This document shows positions 1 through 6,432 of a DNA stretch of 38,530 nucleotides, one piece after another. Location: contig JAQYPV010000009.1 in the NCBI GenBank assembly GCA_028726605.1, forward strand, positions 1 through 38,530. The letters are read 5' to 3'. The notes beneath the pieces were generated by a model that ran no database searches, was not told the origin of the DNA, and saw only the letters and a list, made by a program, of their open reading frames with translations. Numbering within the stretch: the stretch's first letter is position 1; each line of letters begins with the position of its first letter. The DNA is from Peptoniphilaceae bacterium. GTDB taxonomy: Bacteria; Bacillota; Clostridia; Tissierellales; Peptoniphilaceae. A program made the position numbers and the translations under genes.

Positions 1-135
1 ACGATGGCAGAAACTGACCATACCACAGCATCGCAACCCATGAGCGGCGAAAGCGACGCCACGACGCGCGAGCCGAGCGCGCCGGAAAAGCGCAGCCTCT
101 GGGAGCGAATCAAAGGAGCGATTTGGGGCGATTAA
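1..135 (+). CDS. 3' end of an unknown protein gene (partial)
   Basis: The frame is open from the first base and ends with TAA at 133-135, giving the last 44 residues. The tail is hydrophilic and rich in Thr, Ser, Glu and Ala, and it finishes in a basic/aromatic segment (RSLWERIKGAIWGD). G+C content and codon use match the core genes further right, not the IS region that follows. The family cannot be named from this fragment. Two in-frame ATGs (4-6, 40-42) could be internal Met codons, so a small complete protein is possible but less likely. Confidence 0.5.
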   Translation, partial: TMAETDHTTASQPMSGESDATTREPSAPEKRSLWERIKGAIWGD

Positions 136-329
136 GTCAGTTTTTTCGCGATGGGCGGACGACTGCACATAGCGGCGCCAGGGGATGGCGCGAATGGACC
201 ATTCCCTTGACGCCGTTATGTCCGGGATTCGCCGATACGCGTGAAAGGACCGGCCCGGCGTGTCGTGTCACGCGGGACGAGGGCGCTGAGCGAACAACGA
301 AGTGGTGGTTATTTTCATAAAATCATTTA

Positions 330-370
330 GCGGCGGAAACCCACTTGCTTCAGCAGGTGGGAGGAGCCGC
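330..370. repeat. Left-end hairpin of the IS200/IS605 element
   Basis: An inner stem pairs CCCACTTGC (340-348) with GCAGGTGGG (353-361) around a TTCA loop. An outer GCGGC/GCCGC stem (330-334, 366-370) extends it. It lies just past the stop of the tnpA 3' fragment, where a left-end subterminal palindrome is expected, and it resembles the right-end hairpin (CCCAC...GTGGG). The 136-329 stretch before it shows no gene. Confidence 0.6.
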
Positions 371-381
371 TTTCTCCTTTC

Positions 382-426
382 TTAGCCTTGCTCGGCTATA
401 TACTTTTCAATGGTTGCCGATGATAC
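382..426 (-). pseudogene. tnpA: 3' fragment of tnpA (carries the catalytic tyrosine)
   Basis: Read on the minus strand from 426, this encodes VSSATIEKYIAEQG followed by TAA (384-382). It is the C-terminal helix of an IS200-type TnpA, where the nucleophilic tyrosine sits in a KYI..Q context. It continues in frame from the 5' part at 1925-2290 once the IS256 insertion and the duplicated GTA-TCA codons are removed. Separated from its start by 1.5 kb, it cannot be translated as part of TnpA. Confidence 0.85.
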
Positions 427-451
427 TGATAGTGTCAACTAAATTGTGTCT
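427..451 (+). repeat. IS256 left inverted repeat
   Basis: Begins TGATAGTGTC and ends AATTGTGTCT. It matches the reverse complement of 1900-1924 at about 20 of 25 positions. Confidence 0.75.
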
Positions 452-484
452 TCATATGTAGAATTTTTTTCCACCGGTATTTTC

Positions 485-615
485 TTCTTCCTTTGCCGTT
501 AACCGGCCCAAACGGGTGCGCCAAAGGAGGTCAAGGGCTTTCGAGCGACCGTAGGGAGCGTCCCTTGACCGAAAGCAGGCGCACCCGTATCCTATCCGGT
601 GCGGCAAAGGAAGAA
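485..615. repeat. 131-bp nested palindrome inside the IS256 element
   Basis: Three nested perfect arms pair in order: 485-498 with 602-615 (14 bp), 513-522 with 578-587 (10 bp) and 529-537 with 562-570 (9 bp). Short unpaired bulges lie between them and the apical loop is about 24 nt. It lies between the left inverted repeat and the transposase stop codon, where IS256 relatives normally have only a short untranslated stretch. A TC dinucleotide flanks both outer arms (483-484, 616-617). It could be a small non-autonomous insertion or a strong RNA/DNA hairpin; its function is unknown. Confidence 0.8.
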
Positions 616-631
616 TCGAAGCGGATCGAAA

Positions 632-1812
632 CTATGCATCAAACATCTCCTCCAGTTCATAATGCATCCCGGAAAATCCTTGCTGTCTCCTGCTCTCTGC
701 TTTGGCGTTGTAGCTCAAGAAATGCGAGCAGATGCATCGTTCTAATGCATCCTCTTTCGGGAATTGTTCTTTGACCTTCGTCACCCGCTTCAGGCTTTTG
801 TTCACGCTTTCTGCGAGATTGTTGGTATAGAGGGAGGAGCGAATTTGCTCCGGAAAGGCCATGAAGGAAAAAAGATTGTCTTTTCTCTTAAAAATCGTCC
901 TAACCTTAGGATAGCGACTCCCCCATTTGTCCAAAAATGTCTGCAGTTCTTCCAGGCCTCTTTCCACCTCATGGGCGTGGTATACATGTTTGAGATCTTG
1001 GGCCACTTCCTTTTTGTCTCGGCTACGTACATGAAGCAGAACGTTTCGAATGAGATGGGTCCAGCAACTCTGGTGCTTGGCCTTGGGAAAAACATCCGTG
1101 ACGACTTCCGGTAGACCAATGAGCCCATCGCTGACAAAGAGGAGAACCTGTTCTAAGCCCCTCTTTCGTAGCGAGAGGAGCATCTCCCGGTAGGCACCCG
1201 AGGACTCCTGAGGGTAAAGGCCAAAATCCAATACTTCCTTGTACCCATTGGAGTCAATCCCGGTCAAAAACGTGCAGGGCTTCTTTTTCCACATTCTCCC
1301 TTCGGAGATTCAGACCGGTGGCATCGCAAAAAAACAGCAACATATTTGGATTTGACCCGGCGATTGTGAAAGGCTTTGACATCTTCATCAACAATTTTGC
1401 TCAGCTAGGAGACCGTAGCCGCGGAATAGTAATGACCGTACATTTCCTCGATGATTTGTGAAACCTGCCGCGTGGTAATCCCCCGGCTGTACAGCTTAAT
1501 GATCGTTGTTTCTAGATCATCGCTGGATCTTTTTCGGTAGGGCAGGGTGCGTTGATGAAACTCACCCAACCGGTCTCTGCAAATACGTAAGTGTAGCACC
1601 CCGTATTCGGTTTTGAAATCTCGCCAATAGTAGCCATTGCGTTTGTTTTCCGTATCCTAAGCCTCTACGTCCCACTTTTCGTAATCCAAAAAGACGGTGA
1701 GCTCTCGTTCAAGGAGGAGATTGATGGCATCTTCAAGCTTTTGTCTAAAAAACTCTTTCAAATCATGTTGAGTGGTGAGTGCTGTCATGAGTTCTGTGGT
1801 AAACTTATCCAT
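632..1812 (-). pseudogene. IS256-family (mutator) transposase, multiply disrupted
   Basis: Translation from ATG 1812 begins MDKFTTELMTAL and follows an IS256-type DDE transposase. TAG codons interrupt it at 1659-1657 (codon 52) and 1407-1405 (codon 136). The frame then shifts at a 7-T run (minus strand; 1328-1334), and again near 1266-1270, after which it stays open to TAG at 634-632. The parts of the catalytic triad are still readable: DATG in the short middle frame, VSDGLIGL and NNLAESVNKSLKR in the last frame. PKAKHQSCWTH is a family hallmark. With two nonsense codons and two frameshifts, no full-length protein can be made. Confidence 0.88.
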
Positions 1813-1899
1813 AAGGGCCCCTTTCGATTTGAGTTTTGTGTGGTTAACAAAATTCTACTCAATAAAGGTCCCTTTTTCTATGCTTATTGCTTAGGACTC

Positions 1900-1924
1900 A
1901 GACACAATTAAGCTTACACTCTCA
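1900..1924 (-). repeat. IS256 right inverted repeat
   Basis: Its reverse complement begins TGAGAGTGTA and ends AATTGTGTCT, mirroring 427-451. It ends exactly where the tnpA reading frame is broken. Confidence 0.75.
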
Positions 1925-2290
1925 TGATACTCCTCCAATACTACAGGCAAAGTATCCATCTGACCAGAAGATGTGTTTCTTCCAGTATTGTTTAGTTAAT
2001 ATATTTCTGTACCGTATCCAGAGCCATCGTGTTGTTCTCTGTTTTATGATGCTGATGATGTCGCAGATGCATTCTGTAGCATCGTATTCCAGCAATATGT
2101 GAATATGGTCTTTGTCTGTCTCCATAGCGATAATTGTCCAGTCGTTTTGGTCTGCAAGATAGCTTATGGAACGTTTTACAAAGTCGTAGATACCATTCTG
2201 CAACAACACTTTCCTATACTTTGTCACAAGTACGATATGCACTTTAAGATTGTCTTTGCGTCTATTTCTGCGATTATAGTAATTTTGCAT
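1925..2290 (-). pseudogene. tnpA: IS200/IS605 Y1 transposase TnpA, 5' part (truncated by IS256)
   Basis: TnpA is the single-strand-specific HUH transposase that excises and inserts IS200/IS605 elements. The ATG at 2290 opens MQNYYNRRNRRKDNLKV, followed by the family landmarks VTKYRKVLL, HIHILLEY (the HUH metal motif) and FWSDGYFACSIGGVS. The frame runs into the IS256 tip and stops at once (TGA 1924-1922). The lost tail, with the catalytic Tyr, is at 382-426. A truncated 122-residue protein could still be made, but it has no nucleophile. The gene is divergent from tnpB, with 83 bp between the two starts. Confidence 0.88.
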
Positions 2291-2373
2291 AAATTTAGTT
2301 TCTCCTATTGTATATTCATTAAGCCTATGCTTTAATAATATATAGTGAAATACAATAAAGGGAGATGTTACTG

Positions 2374-3519
2374 ATGCAAATCACTACTACTGCAAAGATT
2401 CAGGTCCAAGTTGCACCCGAACAGCGTGAGCTGTTGGATGTTACTATGGACACGTATCGCAGCGCGTGTAATTTTGTAGCAAATTACATCTTCCAGACGC
2501 ACGACTTGAAGCAGTTTTCGCTTAATAAAGCATTGTATTATGACCTCCGTGAACGCTATGGCTTAAAATCCCAGATGGCACAATCTGTTTTTAAGACGGT
2601 TATTGCAAGATACAAAACCATTTTAGAAAACCAACATGAATGGATTAAGCCAGACTTTTCTAAGCCCCAATACGACCTTGTGTGGAATAGAGACTATTCC
2701 CTTACACAGAACTTGTTCTCTGTGAACACACTTAGCGGTCGTGTAAAGTTGCCATACTATTCTGACGGCATGGAAAAATACTTTGACCACGATGTCTACT
2801 CCTTTGGCACCGCCAAACTTGTGAAAAAGCATGGCAAGTATTTTCTGCATATCCCAGTTACCAGAGATATCCTTGAAGCCTTGGATTGTGACGTTTGTAA
2901 TGTCGTCGGCGTTGACAGGGGCATCAACTTTGTGGTTGCAACCTATGACAGTAAGCACAAGTCTGGTTTTGTAAGCGGGAAAGCGATCAAGCAAAGGCGT
3001 GCCAAGTACAAACAGCTCCGCAGGGAACTTCAGCAAAGACAGACCCCTTCTGCAAGACGAAGGCTCAAAGCGATCGGTCAGCGAGAAAACCGTTGGATGC
3101 AGGATGTAAACCATCAGGTATCAAAGGCACTCGTTGAATCCAACCCGAAGCATACGCTCTTTGTCTTGGAAGACTTGTCTGGTGTTCGCTCCGCCACTGA
3201 GAAGGTGCGTCGTAAAGACCGCTATGTTTCAGTGTCATGGTCGTTTTATGACCTGGAACAGAAGCTAAAGTACAAGGCTATACTTAATGAGAGTTTAGTA
3301 ATTAACGTAGACCCTCGTTATACAAGTCAGACCTGTCCTGTTTGCGGTCACACGGAAAAGTCTAACCGCGATAAGAAGAGACATATCTTCTGTTGTAAAT
3401 CTTGCGGTTATACATCCAATGACGACCGTATTGGAGCTATGAATCTGTATCGCATGGGAATCAACTATCTTGCAAAGGATAGTCAAGTACCGGATACAGT
3501 ATCACCTCAGCATGTCTGA
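2374..3519 (+). CDS. tnpB: TnpB, RNA-guided RuvC-like nuclease of the IS200/IS605 element
   Basis: 381 residues, a normal full length for TnpB. The RuvC-like aspartate is in VVGVDRGINFVVA and the glutamate in FVLEDLSGV. The C-terminal aspartate follows the zinc ribbon (CPVCG, then CKSCG, then SNDDRIGAMN). ATG 2374 was chosen because AAGGGAG (2358-2364) lies nine bases before it; the in-frame ATG at 2365 would touch that site directly. TnpB proteins use a right-end-derived RNA as guide and cut DNA next to a short target motif, which helps keep the element after excision. Here tnpA is broken but tnpB has no visible lesion. Actual nuclease activity is inferred from the family. Confidence 0.93.
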   Translation: MQITTTAKIQVQVAPEQRELLDVTMDTYRSACNFVANYIFQTHDLKQFSLNKALYYDLRERYGLKSQMAQSVFKTVIARYKTILENQHEWIKPDFSKPQYDLVWNRDYSLTQNLFSVNTLSGRVKLPYYSDGMEKYFDHDVYSFGTAKLVKKHGKYFLHIPVTRDILEALDCDVCNVVGVDRGINFVVATYDSKHKSGFVSGKAIKQRRAKYKQLRRELQQRQTPSARRRLKAIGQRENRWMQDVNHQVSKALVESNPKHTLFVLEDLSGVRSATEKVRRKDRYVSVSWSFYDLEQKLKYKAILNESLVINVDPRYTSQTCPVCGHTEKSNRDKKRHIFCCKSCGYTSNDDRIGAMNLYRMGINYLAKDSQVPDTVSPQHV

Positions 3520-3657
3520 GATGGTAAGGGTGCAGTCAATCACCCTGCGATGTAACCCCATTATCTGAGTAATCAGATAAGCCAAAGGTAGGAGTCGTAA
3601 GACGATAGCACTACTGGGGAGTTACAAGCCCACTCACTTTAGTGGGTGGGTAGTTGA
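3440..3657 (+). ncRNA. Probable omegaRNA (right-end guide RNA) of tnpB
   Basis: In characterised IS200/IS605 elements the guide RNA overlaps the 3' end of tnpB and runs through the right-end hairpin, with the guide bases coming from flanking DNA. Here the tnpB tail is followed by a compact, structured non-coding stretch: GGGTG...CACCC (3529-3533, 3541-3545), TTATCTGA...TCAGATAA and the hairpin at 3629-3650. The expected guide would start around 3658 (TTTGTCTCTTAGC...). The 5' limit is arbitrary and the whole call rests on position and structure. Confidence 0.55.
3629..3650. repeat. Right-end hairpin of the IS200/IS605 element
   Basis: CCCACTCACT (3629-3638) pairs with AGTGGGTGGG (3641-3650) with one wobble pair and a two-base loop. 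It is followed by TAGTTGAC, the probable element terminus. Confidence 0.65.
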
Positions 3658-3694
3658 CTTTGTCTCTTAGCAACGCCTTTTTTCGCGACCCGTT

Positions 3695-3777
3695 TGTCGC
3701 TCTTTTCAAAATCGAGAATACAACCGACTAAATCTGGGCAACGATGAGGCGCTATTGCGCATTTGAAAAGAGCGACA
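3695..3777. repeat. 16-bp perfect inverted repeat with a 51-bp interior
   Basis: TGTCGCTCTTTTCAAA (3695-3710) is matched by its exact complement at 3762-3777. It lies just outside the right end of the IS605-type element. The interior has no gene. It may be the ends of a tiny defunct element. Confidence 0.6.
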
Positions 3778-3798
3778 CACTTTCCCTCTGTGGATTCT

Positions 3799-3850
3799 GC
3801 ACTGACCCCCAATAGTTGGACCAAGAAATCCAACCTTTGGGGGTCAGTGC
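3799..3850. repeat. IS3-like terminal repeats collapsed into a 52-bp palindrome
   Basis: 22-bp arms (3799-3820, 3829-3850; 20 matches) surround the eight bases CCAAGAAA. Each arm, read inward from its outer tip, contains TGACCCCCAA followed by a GTTGGA core. That resembles the terminal repeats of IS3-family (IS150-group) elements, and both tips point outward as they would in an element. It could be an IS3 remnant reduced to its ends. An ordinary hairpin cannot be excluded; there is no T-run after it. Confidence 0.5.
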
Positions 3851-3851
3851 A

Positions 3852-3937
3852 TTTCACGCGATCTCGCTTTTATCCGTGTACTTAGGCGCCCTGCCGTACA
3901 CGGCACATCGCATTTTTCACTCCCAGCCGTGTACTGG
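3852..3937 (+). repeat. 86-bp dispersed palindromic repeat, copy 1
   Basis: Starts TTTCACGCGATCTCGC and ends CCGTGTACTGG. CCGTGTAC (3874-3881) pairs perfectly with GTACACGG (3896-3903), and a third CCGTGTAC arm lies at 3927-3934. The perfect palindrome CCATGCT-A-AGCATGG (3942-3956) follows in the spacer before copy 2. There is no coding potential. Confidence 0.85.
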
Positions 3938-3958
3938 GGGCCCATGCTAAGCATGGCT

Positions 3959-4043
3959 TTTCACGCGATCTCGCTTTTATCCGTGTACTGGGACACCCTG
4001 CCGTACATGGCACATCGCGCTTTTTCCCTCCCAACCGTGTACT
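3959..4043 (+). repeat. 86-bp dispersed palindromic repeat, copy 2
   Basis: Same orientation as copy 1, 107 bp downstream. CCGTGTAC (3981-3988) pairs with GTACATGG (4003-4010), with one G-T wobble where copy 1 has G-C. The third arm is at 4034-4041. Its right edge abuts the truncated gene at 4051. Confidence 0.85.
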
Positions 4044-4050
4044 AGCGACG

Positions 4051-4473
4051 ACATGCCAGGGATATGCGCGATATCGACTCGTAAGGCGCGACCCGAAATC
4101 GAAGAAAAAGACGATTCACTATATCAACAAGAGTGAGCAAGAGTTGATCACGCCCCTGGCACAATCGCAGTATGAAAAGCATATGGAAATACTATTAGAG
4201 AAGCGATTGACCCTCATGGAACGCCTCAACCGCGCCTATGAGGATGAAGAAGTGCAAAATTTGTACGAACATTGTTCTTCTGCAAGGAAGATATTCAAGA
4301 CTCCTCTCGAACGCACAATGGAACAGTGGTTCGCCATTCCCTACAAAGGACTCGACTACCGCAATGAAGAACAGCAAATGCTCACCAAACACGGCGAGTC
4401 CGTCCGCTCCAAGTCCGAAAAAATCATAGCGGACCGCCTGATTTCCTATGGCATTCCGTACAAGAATGGATGA
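4051..4473 (+). pseudogene. Fragment of a conserved accessory protein with a possible nuclease core
   Basis: The frame is open from the edge of the dispersed repeat: ...CQGYARYRLVRRDPKSKKKTIHYINKSEQELITPLAQ, then a Lys/Glu-rich helical stretch, then SVRSKSEKIIADRLISYGIPYKNG and TGA at 4471-4473. The RSKSE..IA..L...GIPY segment recalls small Firmicutes proteins in which such a stretch opens a restriction-endonuclease-like core (from memory). Here the protein ends just where that core should begin. No proper start codon with a ribosome binding site is visible, and TTG 4144 or ATG 4183 would only give a fragment. A short open stretch in another frame (WMNRTIEHHLKPMMGYHKLLSA, ending near 4536) may be a displaced C-terminus. 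Confidence 0.55.
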
Positions 4474-4700
4474 ATCGCACGATTGAGCACCATTTGAAGC
4501 CCATGATGGGCTACCACAAACTCTTGTCCGCGTAGGTGACGCAGGCGCCCCGCGCGATGCTGAGAATTTCGGACGGGACTTCCTGCCACGACCTTCGGTC
4601 CGCATATCCCGCATCGCCCTGAATGTCCCATTTTCCGAAGCGCCCCGCCCTCACTGCTGAAGCTCGCGCTCAGCGGCAAGATGACACCGAAAAAATTTGT

Positions 4701-4729
4701 TTGACATCGACGATGTTACGGCATATAGT
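4701..4729 (+). promoter_or_regulatory. SigmaA-type promoter of the met operon
   Basis: TTGACA (4701-4706), a 17-bp spacer, then TATAGT (4724-4729). Transcription would start near 4736, about 120 nt before the T-box stem I. It is the best consensus promoter in this part of the window. The stretch 4536-4700 before it holds no gene that can be seen. Confidence 0.75.
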
Positions 4730-4855
4730 ATTGCCAACCTTTTGAGGGAGCACGATCCGTCGCGATGCTGTGGCTCGGACGTCGCGGCCACATGCCGCAT
4801 GAGATTCAGCGACGCATTGTGTCCGAAACGGATTCCCCGAAGGTCCATACCAAAC

Positions 4856-5108
4856 CAAGTGAAGAGAAGAGTAGTTTCGCCAGAATTTCTACAGAGAATC
4901 CGGTATGCTGAGAAGGGTGTTTGGACGGCGCGATGAACATGGCCTCGGATGGGCCGGCGCGATGAGCGTCGGACGGGCACTCCCGTTACAGAGTTAGAGT
5001 ATGATTGTACTCGAAAAGGGGTGTGTTGAAGTGATTCAATACACAACAAAGGTGGTACCGCGGAATGTCTTTCGTCCTTTTGTCAGATGACAAAAGGGCG
5101 TTTTTTTT
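4856..5108 (+). promoter_or_regulatory. T-box riboswitch leader, probably methionine-specific
   Basis: The T-box core GGTGGTACCGCGG (5051-5063) is canonical. TGGT in it would pair with an ACCA tRNA end. Upstream, CAGAGAATCCGGTATGCTGA matches the stem I distal region, and GAACATGGC (4936-4943) is a candidate specifier loop with the codon ATG at 4939-4941. GTGTGTTGAA/TTCAATACAC (about 5021-5044) forms stem III. A terminator follows. Uncharged tRNA-Met would thus switch on metN, which fits the downstream genes. The specifier assignment is made by eye. Confidence 0.85.
5073..5108 (+). terminator. T-box intrinsic terminator
   Basis: A 12-bp stem (5073-5084 with 5089-5100, one G-T pair), loop AGAT, then eight T residues (5101-5108). 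It is exclusive with the antiterminator that contains the T-box sequence. A 226-bp untranslated stretch separates it from metN. Confidence 0.92.
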
Positions 5109-5334
5109 ATCCCCTTTTCGACGCAAGGCACGGTCGATGCGGTACGGTCACACCCGGCAAGAGAAAGGCCACACGATGCGCCCACCCAGAACAAGGTGTG
5201 AAAAGCCCATGACACAGCGCGCATCGTCTATGGCAACGCCACAACAGGAAGGCACGATGCGCAGTCGAATTTCGGCACGCCCGAAAGGATGTCCCACCCA
5301 CAGCGACCTTGAACCTCAACCAGAAAGGAACACC

Positions 5335-6432
5335 ATGATCTCACTGGAACACATTTCGGTGGACTTCGACCAAGTCCACGCCGTGCGCGATGTCTCCCTC
5401 AAGATTCGGGATGGCGATGTCTTTGGCATCGTGGGGTACTCCGGCGCCGGCAAATCCACCCTGGTGCGCACCATCAACCTCCTGCAGCGCCCCACGAGCG
5501 GGCGCGTCGTCATCGACGACACCAACCTGCTGGAACTCTCGCCCAAAAAACTGCGCGAACGCCGCAAGCAGATCGGGATGATCTTCCAAAGTTTCAACCT
5601 GCTCGGCGCGCGCACAGTGCTCGAAAACGTCATCTACCCCATCCGCCACGAGCCGCTGACCCGCGCAGAAAAAGAAAAACGCGCGCGCGAGCTGCTGGAC
5701 CTCGTCGGCATCGCGCAAAAGGCCGATGCCTACCCCAGCCAACTCTCCGGCGGACAGCAACAGCGCTGCGCCATCGCCCGCGCCCTCGCCAGCCAGCCCG
5801 ACATCCTGCTCTGCGACGAAGCGACGAGCGCCCTGGATCCCAAGACGACGAAGCAGATCCTCCAACTCCTGCGCAAAGTGAACGAGACCCTCGGCATCAC
5901 CATCGTACTCATCACCCACGAAATGCGCGCCGTCAAAGAAATCTGCAACCGCTGCGCCGTCATGCAAGACGGACGCGTGGTGGAAGAAGCCGACACCATC
6001 GAACTCTTCGTCCGCCCCAAAACGGCGCTGGCGCAGGACTTCGTGGCAACGTCGAGCGAGACCGCCAACACGGTGGAAAAGATCCTCAACGGCGCCATCG
6101 CCCTGGATCCCGATGCCGAACTCGCACAGCTCCGCTACGTCGGCGACAGCGCCACCGAACCGCTCATCGCCCAACTCTACAGCGAATTCGGCGTCGTCAC
6201 CAACATCTTGGCCGGCTCCATCGAACTCATCGCAAACACCCCCGTCGGCCAACTTGTGGTGAGCCTGAAAGGCACGCGCGATGCGGTCCGCCAAGCGCTC
6301 GACGCTCTGCAGCAATCCGGCGTGCAGGTCCAGCGCCTGTTCCCCCGCACGAACGGGCCAAACGGCGAAACGCCAGCCCACACCCCCACCACCCCACTCA
6401 CCGCAAACGAAAGGAGTGCTCATGGATTTTAG
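5335..6432 (+). CDS. metN: Methionine ABC transporter ATP-binding protein MetN
   Basis: ATPase of the methionine importer, on the cytoplasmic face of the membrane. 365 residues. Walker A is GYSGAGKST, the signature LSGGQQQR, Walker B ILLCDEATSALDP, and the H-loop ITHEM. The C-terminal ~90 residues fit the NIL regulatory domain that binds methionine and inhibits transport. ATG 5335 was chosen because AGAAAGGA precedes it and the family begins MI.LE.I; the frame is open back to 5065, but that stretch overlaps the terminator and is not protein-like. The stop overlaps the metI start by 11 bases. The T-box leader upstream makes methionine limitation the likely inducer. Confidence 0.95.
   Translation: MISLEHISVDFDQVHAVRDVSLKIRDGDVFGIVGYSGAGKSTLVRTINLLQRPTSGRVVIDDTNLLELSPKKLRERRKQIGMIFQSFNLLGARTVLENVIYPIRHEPLTRAEKEKRARELLDLVGIAQKADAYPSQLSGGQQQRCAIARALASQPDILLCDEATSALDPKTTKQILQLLRKVNETLGITIVLITHEMRAVKEICNRCAVMQDGRVVEEADTIELFVRPKTALAQDFVATSSETANTVEKILNGAIALDPDAELAQLRYVGDSATEPLIAQLYSEFGVVTNILAGSIELIANTPVGQLVVSLKGTRDAVRQALDALQQSGVQVQRLFPRTNGPNGETPAHTPTTPLTANERSAHGF

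Larger units (their letters stand above)
427..1924 (-). mobile_element. Decayed IS256-family insertion sequence
   Basis: About 1.5 kb long, bounded by 25-bp imperfect inverted repeats (427-451 and 1900-1924, about 20 matches). A mutator-type DDE transposase lies on the minus strand. The 7-bp sequence ATGATAC occurs directly at both junctions (420-426 and 1924-1930, overlapping the right tip by one base), and the eighth base outward differs; this fits the 8-9 bp duplication usual for IS256. The element sits inside tnpA of the IS605-type element, so it arrived later. It is immobile, because its transposase has several disabling mutations. It is also longer than a typical IS256 because of the palindrome at 485-615. 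Confidence 0.85.
330..3657. mobile_element. IS200/IS605-type element with divergent tnpA/tnpB, interrupted by IS256
   Basis: The element carries a Y1 HUH transposase gene on the minus strand and tnpB on the plus strand, divergent from a short shared upstream region (2291-2373). There are no terminal inverted repeats. Instead each end has a short imperfect hairpin, at 330-370 and 3629-3650, as usual in this family. Taking out the IS256 insertion (427-1924) and one copy of the duplicated bases restores a continuous tnpA frame. The outer limits are inferred from the hairpins; the exact cleavage sites cannot be fixed here. The element is clearly more A+T rich than the flanking core genes. Confidence 0.8.

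Noticed and set aside
3639-3857. 72-codon minus-strand frame
   Set aside because: It is made of the inverted repeats and the element end, with no protein-like character.
3852-4043. CRISPR-like array (two repeats with a 21-bp spacer)
   Set aside because: The repeats are 86 bp with internal palindromes and loop variation, only two are adjacent, a third is 33 kb away, and no cas genes are present.
5065-5334. 90-residue N-terminal extension of MetN
   Set aside because: It would start inside the T-box terminator region and has no MetN similarity; ATG 5335 has a proper ribosome binding site.
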